In this document: in pieces, positions 1 through 7,325 of the stretch
How the letters are laid out: each line of letters opens with the position of its first letter
How positions within the stretch are numbered: position 1 is the stretch's first letter
Origin: an uncultured beta proteobacterium
GTDB lineage: Bacteria; Pseudomonadota; Gammaproteobacteria; Burkholderiales; Burkholderiaceae_C
Length of the DNA: 8,994 nt
Assembly (NCBI GenBank): GCA_903870955.1
Contig: CAIQEX010000595.1
Span: forward strand, 1-8,994
Direction: 5' to 3'
The notes under the pieces: model-generated
What the model was told of the DNA's origin: nothing
The model's input: only the letters and a program-made list of their open reading frames with translations
The model's database searches: none
Translations under genes and position numbers: made by a program

Positions 1-98
1 AACAAGTCCATACGGTGTGCATGCTACCGGGCTCACGCACGCTTTGCTCGACCCGAAGCTATGCACTCCGAGCCCAACCGCATCGCAATGAATCAACC
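1..98. other. Left-edge non-coding or undetermined stretch
   Basis: No gene can be supported here. Plus-strand frame 2 is open from the window edge to a TGA at 89-91 (29 codons), so it could be the end of a gene converging on the UPF0114 gene whose stop is at 99-101. The encoded peptide has no recognisable motif, and an open frame this short is expected by chance at this GC content. A weak inverted repeat (GGGCTC at 29-34, GAGCCC at 70-75) has a 35-base loop and no T-tract, so it is not called as a terminator. Confidence 0.3.
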
Positions 99-701
99 TC
101 AATGGTTGCCGGCGTGGGTTCCCATCAAAATGCGGTCGGTGTAGGCAATGGCCAGCGCGCTGAGGAGGAACACCACATGAATCGTGGTCTGCCACATCAA
201 CACCTTCACGTCGTAATTGGCGGCGTTGATAAAGGTCTTGAGCAGGTGAATGGAACTGATGCCGATGATGGCGGTGCCCAGTTTGACTTTCAGCACCGAG
301 GCATTCACATGGCTTAGCCATTCGGGCTGATCCGGGTGCCCTTCAAGGTCCATGCGCGAGACAAAGGTTTCATAACCACCCACGATCACCATGATCAGCA
401 GGTTGGAGATCATCACCACGTCAATCAGCGCCAGCACCACCAGCATGATGATGGTCTCATTCAGTGAGGCGATTTGCACATCCGAGCGGTAGCCAATACT
501 GGTCACCAACGCCTGCAAGGCGGTCTGGCTGCCGAACGCGGCTTCCAGCAAGTGCACCAGCTCTACCCAGAAGTGAAAAACGTACACGCCCTGTGCTGCA
601 ATCAAACCCAGATAGAGTGGGAGTTGCAACCAGCGGCTGGCAAAAATGAAGCGCGGGATAGGTCGCATGACAGGGTCTGCTACGGGTTTTTCGGTTGCCA
701 T
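99..701 (-). CDS. UPF0114 (YqhA-like, TIGR00645) inner-membrane protein
   Basis: This encodes a 200-residue integral membrane protein of the UPF0114 family, represented by E. coli YqhA, whose molecular function is not known. Family-type blocks are visible: [14 protein letters not shown] near residues 20-33, [20 protein letters not shown] around 95-114, and [18 protein letters not shown] around 140-157. Four hydrophobic segments at about 26-48, 82-110, 137-158 and 168-186 fit the family's membrane topology. The C-terminus is His-containing (GTHAGNH). The frame stays open 31 codons further upstream to 794, but the ATG at 699-701 was chosen because an AAGG-type ribosome binding site lies about 10 bases before it and the upstream residues do not resemble the family. 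It diverges from the CDF gene. TAAAAT (minus strand, 743-748) is a possible -10 box without a convincing -35. The family call is firm; the role is unknown. Confidence 0.9.
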   Translation of the reverse strand: MATEKPVADPVMRPIPRFIFASRWLQLPLYLGLIAAQGVYVFHFWVELVHLLEAAFGSQTALQALVTSIGYRSDVQIASLNETIIMLVVLALIDVVMISNLLIMVIVGGYETFVSRMDLEGHPDQPEWLSHVNASVLKVKLGTAIIGISSIHLLKTFINAANYDVKVLMWQTTIHVVFLLSALAIAYTDRILMGTHAGNH

Positions 702-866
702 AAATATTTCGCCTTGAGAGTGTGCATGTTGCTGGGTGAGACATTTTAGGAAGGCAACAGGTCGACGTGCAGGTTCACCACCGCAATCCACCACCCGTTT
801 TCAGGACTCTCTAAGCAAGCGGTAACAATAGTCCTCTATATTTAGACCCATGAATGTGAAAAAGCC
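702..866. promoter_or_regulatory. Divergent intergenic region, presumed promoters for UPF0114 and CDF genes
   Basis: Because the flanking genes diverge, both promoters should lie in these 165 bp; this is inference from layout. For the plus-strand CDF gene, candidate -10 boxes are TAACAAT (823-829) and TATATT (837-842). A weak TTTTCA at 798-803 sits about 19 bp before the first. For the minus-strand gene the best -10 is TAAAAT (743-748), with no good -35. An inverted repeat AGGACT (803-808) / AGTCCT (830-835) brackets the TAACAAT candidate and could be an operator or a weak hairpin. None of these boxes is strong. Confidence 0.35.
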
Positions 867-1820
867 ATGAATTTCGCCGACATCGACGACTCCTCCGAGC
901 ACGCCACCCACAGCCCGGCCGAACGCGCTGCCGCCTCCAGCCGCAGCACCTGGGTCAGCGTGGGTGTCAACATCGTTTTGTCCACCACGCAGATCATCGT
1001 CGGGGTTATGGCCAAGTCGCAGGGTTTGATTGCCGACGGTATCCATTCGCTGTCGGATCTGGTGGCGGATTTTGTGGTGCTGTTTGCCGGTCACCACGCC
1101 AAAAAGGATGCCGACGAAGACCACCCCTACGGCCACCACCGGTTCGAGACAGCCGCCTCGCTGGCACTGGGCGTCTTGCTGCTGGCCGTGGGCATTGGCA
1201 TGGTCTGGTCGGCGCTGCAAAAGCTGGAATCACCCAGCTCCATTCCCACGGTGCACATCACGGCCCTGTGGGTGGCGCTGGTTGCCATTGCCTCCAAAGA
1301 GCTGCTGTTTCGCTACATGTTGCGCGTGGCCAAGGCGGTCAAGTCCAGCATGCTGGTGGCCAATGCATGGCACGCGCGCTCGGACGCGGCATCTTCGCTG
1401 GTGGTCAGCATTGGCCTGATCGGTAACCTGCTGGGCTACCCTTTGCTGGACCCGATTGCCGCCCTGATTGTGGGCTTTATGGTCGGCAAAATGGGCTGGA
1501 GTTTTGGCTGGGACGCCCTGCATGACCTGATGGACCGCGGCCTGGACGAGGCCGAAGTGCAGGCCATTCGCGACACCCTGAAATCCTCGCCGGGTGTGCT
1601 CGGTGTGCACGATGTGCGTACCCGCAAGATGGGCGACATGGTGGTGGTGGATGCCCACATTGAAGTGGAATCCTCGCTCACGGTAGAAGCTGGTCACAAC
1701 ATTGCCGTGGCTGCGCGCAAAGCTGTGATGCAACGCCACCGCGTGCTCGACCTGATGACGCATGTGGACCCGGCCCATCGGCCTGACGGCGATCACGAAC
1801 AGCAGCTTGCGCAGACCTGA
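867..1820 (+). CDS. Cation diffusion facilitator (CDF) family divalent metal exporter
   Basis: This 317-residue protein belongs to the CDF family: inner-membrane dimers that usually export Zn2+ and related divalent cations (Fe, Co, Cd, Mn) by proton antiport. The transport site is visible as H60-SLS-D64 in TM2 and H169-ARS-D173 in TM5. This HD-HD arrangement is typical of zinc-type CDFs, unlike the DD-HD site of E. coli FieF/YiiP. A TM2-TM3 loop with D83, H86 and H90 matches the second metal site of YiiP. The C-terminal cytoplasmic domain keeps the dimer-interface metal ligands H248, H264, H299 and D301, plus the AGHNIA block at 275-280. Six membrane segments fit between about residues 28 and 215. 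The ATG at 867 has only a weak purine-rich stretch upstream. A seven-codon frame (ATG 850, TGA 868-870) overlaps the start as ATGA. The family call is secure; Zn as main substrate is inference. Confidence 0.95.
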   Translation: MNFADIDDSSEHATHSPAERAAASSRSTWVSVGVNIVLSTTQIIVGVMAKSQGLIADGIHSLSDLVADFVVLFAGHHAKKDADEDHPYGHHRFETAASLALGVLLLAVGIGMVWSALQKLESPSSIPTVHITALWVALVAIASKELLFRYMLRVAKAVKSSMLVANAWHARSDAASSLVVSIGLIGNLLGYPLLDPIAALIVGFMVGKMGWSFGWDALHDLMDRGLDEAEVQAIRDTLKSSPGVLGVHDVRTRKMGDMVVVDAHIEVESSLTVEAGHNIAVAARKAVMQRHRVLDLMTHVDPAHRPDGDHEQQLAQT

Positions 1821-1823
1821 ACT

Positions 1824-1880
1824 CGGCTGAAAGTCGAAGCCGCTGGCCACTCCAAAGTGGCGTTGCGCCACGTCTTTGGA
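1824..1880. terminator. Hairpins in the convergent CDF/SDR spacer, candidate bidirectional terminator
   Basis: The 65-bp spacer between two convergent stop codons holds several stem-loops. CGGCT (1824-1828) can pair with AGCCG (1838-1842). A larger hairpin pairs GTGGCG (1857-1862) with CGCCAC (1866-1871) over a TTG loop, and continues past a 3-base bulge as TCCAAA (1851-1856) with TTTGGA (1875-1880), for 12 bp in total. GCCACT (1846-1851) can instead pair with AGTGGC (1856-1861), which excludes the larger hairpin. Neither side has a clear T-tract, so a classical intrinsic terminator is not proved. Position between converging genes makes transcript-end formation the likely role. Confidence 0.5.
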
Positions 1881-1885
1881 AGGTC

Positions 1886-2638
1886 TTAGCCGCGTCCGAT
1901 ATAGGGCATTTGCGTCGCCATGATGGTCATGAACTGCACGTTGGTGGTGAGCGGCAGGTTGGCCATATGCAGCACGGCATCACCCACTTGGCTGACGTCC
2001 ATCATCGGCTCAATCGCAATCGCGCCATGGGCCTGCGGCACGCCTTTGGCCATGGGTGCGGCAAGCTCGGTGAGGGCATTGCCAATGTCGATCTGACCGC
2101 AGGCAATGTTGTACTTGCGCCCATCCAGCGAGAGCGATTTGGTGAGGCCCGTGATGGCGTGCTTGGTCGAGGTATAGGGCGCGGAATTGGGGCGCGGCGC
2201 GTAGGCCGAAATCGAGCCGTTGTTGATGATGCGCCCGCCTTGCGGCGACTGATTTTTCATCAACCGAAACGCCCCTTGTGCACACAGGAACGAGCCTGTC
2301 AGGTTGATGCCCACCACGTCCTGCCACTGCGCAAACGTGATGTCTTCAAAGCCCACCTTCGGGCCACTCATGCCGGCATTGTTGAACAACACATCGAGGC
2401 GCCCAAACTTCTGCTGAACAAAAGCAAACAGCGCGTCCACCGCGTCCGGTTGGCTGCAGTCGGCACTAAAGGCGTGGGCCCGATCGGTGCCCGCGCTTTG
2501 CACGGTGGCCTGCAGTGGCTCCAGCCGGCGCCCGGTCAGCACCACGGTGTAACCATCGGCCAGCAGTGCCAGGGCTACGGCTTTGCCGATGCCGGTACCA
2601 GCGCCGGTGACCAGCGCGATTTTCGGAGTGGGGTTCAT
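1886..2638 (-). CDS. Short-chain dehydrogenase/reductase (SDR) family oxidoreductase
   Basis: This encodes a 250-residue classical SDR, a cytoplasmic NAD(P)-dependent oxidoreductase. The Rossmann cofactor motif TGAGTGIG is at residues 11-18, followed by the adenine-pocket D60 and NNAG at 86-89. N112, S142, Y155 and K159 form the complete classical catalytic tetrad, with YTSTK as the YxxxK motif. RR at 37-38 after the second strand suggests NADP(H) preference, which is inference. The substrate cannot be read from sequence, because the substrate loop after about residue 182 is variable in this family. The ATG at 2636-2638 was preferred because it puts the cofactor motif at the usual distance from the N-terminus. 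The frame extends to a GTG at 2693-2695, adding 19 residues without SDR character. Neither start has a strong ribosome binding site. An intrinsic terminator just upstream separates it from the permease gene, so it probably has its own promoter; TAACAT within 2680-2690 (minus strand) is a weak -10 candidate. Confidence 0.93.
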   Translation of the reverse strand: MNPTPKIALVTGAGTGIGKAVALALLADGYTVVLTGRRLEPLQATVQSAGTDRAHAFSADCSQPDAVDALFAFVQQKFGRLDVLFNNAGMSGPKVGFEDITFAQWQDVVGINLTGSFLCAQGAFRLMKNQSPQGGRIINNGSISAYAPRPNSAPYTSTKHAITGLTKSLSLDGRKYNIACGQIDIGNALTELAAPMAKGVPQAHGAIAIEPMMDVSQVGDAVLHMANLPLTTNVQFMTIMATQMPYIGRG

Positions 2639-2705
2639 GTTGTGCGTCGAAGGTGCGTGGTTGGATTTGTGGGTCGCCAGGCGAATGTTACACACCCCTG
2701 TACCG

Positions 2706-2738
2706 AAAAAAACAAAGCGGCTAAAGAGCCGCTTTGTT
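2706..2738 (-). terminator. Rho-independent terminator of the permease gene
   Basis: A perfect 12-bp inverted repeat, AACAAAGCGGCT (2711-2722) and AGCCGCTTTGTT (2727-2738), closes a 4-base AAAG loop. On the minus strand it runs directly into a run of seven T (complement of 2706-2712). It begins 18 bp beyond the permease stop codon. The plus-strand side lacks an uninterrupted T-run, so it acts mainly for the minus strand. It should isolate the SDR gene from permease transcription. Confidence 0.92.
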
Positions 2739-2756
2739 GTGAATCACTGAACCCAA

Positions 2757-4325
2757 TCAGGCAGCTTCGAGCGCTTTCTCCTGTGCAGCAATGGCGGCCT
2801 GGCGTTTGGCGATTTCATCTCCCACCGGTGGGCCTTTGAAACGTTTGTTTTCCAGACCCAACCAGAGCGCGCCGAGGAAGATCAGGAAGCCAATCGAGTA
2901 GTAGGCAAGCCCGGGCACGAAGTCCGTCTTGGCCACAGGATCTGCGGCGATAGAAGGCACAAACACATGGCCCGCAATAATCACCACCACGGTACCCACC
3001 ATGACGATCACCGCAAACAACTTGGACAAGCCGCCCAAGCGGAATGGGCCATAGGTGGTCCAGGTTTTTCCTTCTGCAAAAAAGCCGGCAATGATGGGCA
3101 TACCGTAAGAGATATACAGGTACATAGCGCTGCCTGTAGACAGTGCAGCAAAAGCTCCTAGCGGCGTGGTGATGGCGGTCAGCGCACTGGTCAGAAAGGC
3201 GGTGGCCCAGATCGCCGCCACCGGTGTGCGGTACTGAGGACTCACCGATTTCAGCAGTCCCGAAAAAGGCAGGCCATCATCACGCGCGAAGGCATAAATC
3301 ATGCGCGAAGTGGATGTCACTGCCGCCAGCGCACAGATAAAGTTGGAGAGGATAACGGCCAGCAGCATGAGCTTGCCGAAGGCGCTGGGCAGGATGGCTG
3401 CAATGAACAGGTTGTTGAATGAGGCCCAACCGGTTTTGGCGGCGGCCGCCATATCGGGCACGGCCAGAATCATCGCCAGAATCAGCACGAAGCCGAAAAT
3501 GAGGGACCACAGCACCGCATGAATCATGCCCTTGTGCACCGTGTTGCGTGCATCTTTGGTTTCTTCCGAAGTGTGGGCCGAGGCATCAAAGCCGGTGATG
3601 GTGAAGAGTGGATACAACAGGCCAATCACGAAGGCCATGAGCGGAGAAGACTCGACTGCCACATCGCCACCCGCAGCACCGGTGTTGTTCACAAAGGCGA
3701 AGGCTTTGCCAAAATCCATGCTGGGCGCGGCCATGACGAACATACCGATGAGCAAAATAGTGACAACAAAAATCATGTAGCCAGAGAAGTCGGTCAACAT
3801 CGTGGTGAGCTTGATACCGAAGTGGTTCAACAAAGCCTGTGCTGCCGTAATGGCTGCGACGCTGACAATTTGCGTGGTGTTGTCCCATTTGCTCACATCC
3901 CAACCCAGCACCGCCGCGAAGAAAAGGTCTTTGGTGATCAGATACAAAAACACGTTCACCGCTGGCACCACAAACAGCAGGCCGAGCAAATTTACATAGG
4001 CTGTGGCCCAGCCCCAGAAGCGTCCACCCAGAATAGAAGACCAGTGGTACAGGCCGCCCGCTGTGGGGTAGGCCGAGGCAATCTGACCCAGGCCAGCGGC
4101 CACCACCAATGCAAACGCGCCACCGACAATCCAGCCGATGGTGAGCGAGAAGCCACCACCGGTGGAGAGAGCAATCGGGAACGAACCGAAGCCGCCAGAG
4201 AGAATACAGATGATGGAAAATGAAATGGCAAAATTCTGGAACACACCCATTCGTCGGTGCAGTTCCTGGGCGTAGCCCATCCCGTGCAGGACTTTTTCGT
4301 CCTCTGTCATATGCTCAATCTTCAT
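2757..4325 (-). CDS. APC-superfamily amino acid permease (amino acid/choline transporter type)
   Basis: This 522-residue inner-membrane secondary transporter belongs to the amino acid-polyamine-organocation superfamily and most resembles the amino acid/choline (ACT) branch that includes yeast GABA permease Uga4 and many bacterial GABA or choline-like permeases. Visible hallmarks are the unwound TM1 region SGGFGSF (43-49), the TM2/loop signature ASAYPTAGGLYHW (83-95), the TM6 block TGFDASAHTSEET (244-256) and the TSTSRMIYAFARDDGLP signature (337-353). About twelve membrane segments fit, with a hydrophilic helical tail after residue 492. The ATG at 4323-4325 is preceded by GGGGT at 4331-4335 as the best ribosome binding site. 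A second Met lies at residue 6. Its 3' end carries a strong terminator and its leader contains possible hairpins. The upstream c-di-GMP gene is on the same strand 70 bp away, so cotranscription is possible. Substrate is not determinable from sequence. Confidence 0.9.
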   Translation of the reverse strand: MKIEHMTEDEKVLHGMGYAQELHRRMGVFQNFAISFSIICILSGGFGSFPIALSTGGGFSLTIGWIVGGAFALVVAAGLGQIASAYPTAGGLYHWSSILGGRFWGWATAYVNLLGLLFVVPAVNVFLYLITKDLFFAAVLGWDVSKWDNTTQIVSVAAITAAQALLNHFGIKLTTMLTDFSGYMIFVVTILLIGMFVMAAPSMDFGKAFAFVNNTGAAGGDVAVESSPLMAFVIGLLYPLFTITGFDASAHTSEETKDARNTVHKGMIHAVLWSLIFGFVLILAMILAVPDMAAAAKTGWASFNNLFIAAILPSAFGKLMLLAVILSNFICALAAVTSTSRMIYAFARDDGLPFSGLLKSVSPQYRTPVAAIWATAFLTSALTAITTPLGAFAALSTGSAMYLYISYGMPIIAGFFAEGKTWTTYGPFRLGGLSKLFAVIVMVGTVVVIIAGHVFVPSIAADPVAKTDFVPGLAYYSIGFLIFLGALWLGLENKRFKGPPVGDEIAKRQAAIAAQEKALEAA

Positions 4326-4330
4326 GTGTT

Positions 4331-4380
4331 ACCCCGTAAAGTATGTTGATGACGCCAGTGGCCGAAGTCATCCTAGGGGT
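4331..4380 (-). promoter_or_regulatory. Possible structured leader of the permease mRNA covering its ribosome binding site
   Basis: Read on the minus strand, the leader could form an inner stem from GATGAC/GTCATC (4367-4372 with 4348-4353) around a GCCA/TGGC mini-stem. An outer pairing joins the ACCCC complement at 4376-4380 to GGGGT at 4331-4335. That GGGGT is the best ribosome-binding candidate for the permease, six bases before its ATG, so the outer stem would hide it. The pairings are exact but short (5-6 bp) and could be chance. It matches no riboswitch class that I recognise. Confidence 0.25.
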
Positions 4381-4395
4381 GCTTGCGCCGCAGGA

Positions 4396-7197
4396 CTATC
4401 CCAAATTGGCAAGCAGAAGCGGGGCGGCGGCAACCCATGTCTCAAAGGCGTCAACCGCCATGGGTCGCCCAAACAGGTATCCCTGGTAGGCAAAGCAGCC
4501 GTGTTGGGCCAGGTAGTCGCGCTGTTCCTGCGTCTCAACGCCTTCGGCAATCACCATCAGGTTCAGGCTATCGCCCAAGGCAATCACCATCTTTGCAATT
4601 GCCGCATCGTTGCTGTCGATCAGGATATCGCGCACAAAACTCTGGTCGATTTTGAGCTGGTCCAAGGGCAGCAATTTCAAAAATGTCAGGGACGAATAAC
4701 CGGTTCCGAAGTCATCCAGCGAAAAGCCGACGCCACGGGCTTTGAGTGCCAGCATCTTGTCAATCGTCTTGGCCACGTCGGACACCAACACACTCTCGGT
4801 CAACTCCAGTTTTAGCCGATGCGGATTTGCCCCTGATTGCTCCAGTGCCTGCTCTACCTGATCGACAAAGTCGGGCTGCATCAACTGCAGCGCGCTCACA
4901 TTGACCGACACCGTGAGTTGTTGCAACCCGGGCAGATGCGCCCACTGTGCAATTTGCTGGCAGGCTGAAGCCAAAATCCACTTCCCTAACGGAAGAATGA
5001 GTCCGGAGGTTTCTGCCAGAGCAATGAACTCGCCAGGGAAGACCATGCCCCGGTTGGGGTGCTGCCAGCGCACCAATGTTTCGGCACCCGTGACGCGGCC
5101 ATCGGAATCCACTTGCGGTTGGTAGTGCAAGAGGAATTGCTGCTGCTCGATAGCCACCCGCAAGGCTGCCTCCATGCCCGCGCGCTGCGTGACCTTGGTT
5201 TGCATTTGCACATCAAAGAATTTCAGCGTGTTGCGTCCCGCAGCCTTGGCTTGGTACATGGCCAGATCGGCACGCTTGAGCAACTCGTCCGGTTGCTCCT
5301 GTTTGTCGCCGAACAAGGTCACGCCCACACTGGCCGTACTGCGGTGCTGGCTGTTGGTGAGCACATAGGGTTGATTCAAGGCTTGAAGAATCTTTTCTCC
5401 CACACTTTCGGCCTGCGCTGCCGCGTCTCTGGGCTCTTCGCTCAGGTCTTGCAACATCACCACGAATTCGTCGCCCCCCAAGCGGGCCACGGTATCGCCA
5501 TCGCGCACGCATTGTTGCAAGCGTTGTGCCACCTGCTTGAGCAACTGGTCACCGTTGTTATGACCCAGCGTGTCATTCAGGTCTTTGAAATTGTCCAGAT
5601 CGAGAAACAACAGTGCACCGCTGTGTTTGATGCGCGCCGAGTGTGCCAGCGCCTGACTCAGCCGGTCCGTCAGCAGGCGTCGGTTCGGCAGCCCGGTGAG
5701 TGCATCAAAGAAGGCCAGATTCCTGATCTCGGTTTCAGCCGCCTTGCGCTCGGTGATGTCCACCATGGTGACCACATGGTGGGTAACCAACCCTTCTTCG
5801 TCGCGCAGCGCCGTCAGCATGAGCCAGATCGGGAACACCTCGCCGTTCTTGCGCCGGTCCCAGACTTCGCCCTGCCAGGAACCTTCGGACTCCAGCCGGA
5901 CGGTCATCAATTCGTACAGCACCGGGTCCTGTTTGTTGGAGCTCAACAAGGCCTGCGGCAACTGACCCACCGCTTCCCCGGGCGAATAACCGGTCATGGA
6001 GGTGAAGGCGCGATTGACCTTCAATATGACCCAATGCGCATCGGTGATAAATATCGCCTCCTGCGATTCAAACGCTGCGGCCGCAATGCGTAGCTCGGCT
6101 TCCCGTTCGTTCAAGGCCTGCAGCAAGCCATTGAAACCTTTGATCAAGGCACCAATTTCGTCATCCGATTCAACCGGCAAAGGTTGCAGCGCAGCACGCG
6201 ACATGGATTGTTGTTGCAGGCTTTGGGCGGCCACCATGAGCGGGGTCAGTTGACGACGCAAAATCAACCAGGCCAGGCCACTGGCGAAGACACTCAGCAA
6301 AAGGGTGGCGATGGTCATGCGTGTCTGCACCGCACGCAACAACGCAAAGGCTTCCTGGGTTGGCAAGCTCACGGCGACAAACCAGTCCGCCACCGCGATG
6401 CCCTTGGCCGCCGCCAACACTTCCACGCCTTGTGAATTGACCATGCGACCCGAAGCATCCACTCCGGCCATAAACTGATCCACCAGAGGGCTGAGGCCTG
6501 GCCTGGCCGCAGGGGTCATGATCCGCGTCTTGTCGGTCGCGGTAACCACCATATGGGTAGCGCGCGACACCAACAGATAGCCACCGGTCTCGCCGTAAGG
6601 ATGTTGAATCAGCCGGTCCAGAAAATTGGATTCCTCCAGGTTGATGATGCCCACCAGCACACCGACCACGTTACCCTGCAGATCGCGCAGGGGAGTTGCC
6701 ATACCTACAATTGGCACATGGAGCTTTTTGCCCACCACAGGCGTTCCGATAACCGGGCGGCCTTCTTGCAACGCCCTTTGGTAGTAATCGCGCTCGGTAT
6801 AGGACGAGCCGATGCGCCCGGCCGCAACTGGCAGCGATGCGGTTGCCACGCCCTGGATATTCGTGACAAAAACACCACCGCTGAACAGGGCCAGGAATTC
6901 CGGCATTTGCTCCAGTTGTTGTTGCATCGAGTGATGTGCACCAGGGCCCATCAGGACGCTGGCCACTTGGCTTAGGGCGAGCAGACGCTCGCCAATTTCG
7001 TCTTCAATTTCATGACCCACCAATGCAGCCACGGATGCCTGCTGGTCCATGATCTGCTTTTCCAGGCTGGTGCGGATAACCCCGGCAATGTAAAACGACA
7101 GGGACCAAAGACAAAGCAAAAATATTGCCAGCGTCAGCAGAGTGATGCGCGTCTTGAAGGAGCGATGCAGTCGGTGCATCCACGAGGTTGCGAGCAT
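4396..7197 (-). CDS. Membrane dCache-HAMP-PAS-GGDEF-EAL cyclic-di-GMP turnover protein
   Basis: This 933-residue inner-membrane signalling protein is likely to make and degrade cyclic di-GMP. In order: TM1 (about 19-41), a periplasmic double-Cache-like sensor (about 42-290), TM2 (about 294-314), HAMP (315-367), PAS/PAC (370-485), GGDEF (490-662) and EAL (671-926). The cyclase motif is an exact GGDEF (574-578), with an intact inhibitory site R565-x-x-D568 five residues before it. The EAL motif reads E706-T-L. The other phosphodiesterase residues are kept: N766, E798, D828-D829, K849, E885 and Q905. Both activities therefore look possible. The ATG at 7195-7197 was chosen because a GAGG lies 13 bases upstream. 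A longer frame starts at a TTG (7252-7254), and an ATG at 7177-7179 would also leave TM1 intact. The ZIP gene lies 128 bp upstream and the permease 70 bp downstream, on the same strand. The sensor ligand is unknown. Confidence 0.92.
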   Translation of the reverse strand: MLATSWMHRLHRSFKTRITLLTLAIFLLCLWSLSFYIAGVIRTSLEKQIMDQQASVAALVGHEIEDEIGERLLALSQVASVLMGPGAHHSMQQQLEQMPEFLALFSGGVFVTNIQGVATASLPVAAGRIGSSYTERDYYQRALQEGRPVIGTPVVGKKLHVPIVGMATPLRDLQGNVVGVLVGIINLEESNFLDRLIQHPYGETGGYLLVSRATHMVVTATDKTRIMTPAARPGLSPLVDQFMAGVDASGRMVNSQGVEVLAAAKGIAVADWFVAVSLPTQEAFALLRAVQTRMTIATLLLSVFASGLAWLILRRQLTPLMVAAQSLQQQSMSRAALQPLPVESDDEIGALIKGFNGLLQALNEREAELRIAAAAFESQEAIFITDAHWVILKVNRAFTSMTGYSPGEAVGQLPQALLSSNKQDPVLYELMTVRLESEGSWQGEVWDRRKNGEVFPIWLMLTALRDEEGLVTHHVVTMVDITERKAAETEIRNLAFFDALTGLPNRRLLTDRLSQALAHSARIKHSGALLFLDLDNFKDLNDTLGHNNGDQLLKQVAQRLQQCVRDGDTVARLGGDEFVVMLQDLSEEPRDAAAQAESVGEKILQALNQPYVLTNSQHRSTASVGVTLFGDKQEQPDELLKRADLAMYQAKAAGRNTLKFFDVQMQTKVTQRAGMEAALRVAIEQQQFLLHYQPQVDSDGRVTGAETLVRWQHPNRGMVFPGEFIALAETSGLILPLGKWILASACQQIAQWAHLPGLQQLTVSVNVSALQLMQPDFVDQVEQALEQSGANPHRLKLELTESVLVSDVAKTIDKMLALKARGVGFSLDDFGTGYSSLTFLKLLPLDQLKIDQSFVRDILIDSNDAAIAKMVIALGDSLNLMVIAEGVETQEQRDYLAQHGCFAYQGYLFGRPMAVDAFETWVAAAPLLLANLG

Positions 7198-7325
7198 GTA
7201 TTTAATGAAACCTCGCAAAAGCGCCGCGATATGAACGGTCCCGACCCAGTTCAACGCCAGCGCTGGTTAATCTTAGTCGTGATTCTGCCCCAATAAAGTG
7301 CCCTGATAAATTACGTTAAATCAAC
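7198..7325. other. Intergenic region upstream of the c-di-GMP gene
   Basis: These 128 bp separate the ZIP stop codon from the chosen start of the GGDEF-EAL gene and most likely hold its promoter. They include an AT-rich part next to the ZIP gene (about 7290-7325) and a perfect 10-bp palindrome, CCAGCGCTGG, at 7257-7266, about 60 bp before the start. I could not place a convincing -35/-10 pair, and there is no clear terminator hairpin with a T-run after the ZIP gene. Confidence 0.4.

Noticed and set aside
1..98. tRNA, attachment site or mobile-element end at the left edge
   Set aside because: No cloverleaf with a plausible anticodon arm or T-arm, no terminal inverted repeat and no integrase or transposase gene in the window.
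702..794. 31-residue N-terminal extension of the UPF0114 protein
   Set aside because: The extension would cover the ribosome binding site of the ATG at 699-701 and is unlike the family; the shorter protein is the expected form.
1230..1871. 213-codon minus-strand open frame opposite the CDF gene
   Set aside because: Its His/Gln-rich sequence is the complement of CDF membrane codons; it runs through the convergent hairpins and has no motif.
2639..2695. GTG-initiated 19-residue extension of the SDR
   Set aside because: The added residues do not resemble an SDR N-terminus, and the ATG at 2636-2638 gives the normal spacing to the TGxxxGIG motif, although the longer form cannot be excluded.
1910..2839. 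309-codon plus-strand open frame across the SDR gene and permease end
   Set aside because: Antisense to the SDR, crosses the intrinsic terminator and enters the permease gene; no recognisable protein motif.
3519..4223. 234-codon plus-strand open frame inside the permease gene
   Set aside because: Antisense shadow of a well-supported APC permease; highly charged translation without family features.
5059..6093. 344-codon plus-strand open frame inside the GGDEF-EAL gene
   Set aside because: It lies wholly antisense to a gene with clear conserved motifs. The translation has no domain signature and has the His/Gln/Arg-rich look of a GC-rich shadow frame.
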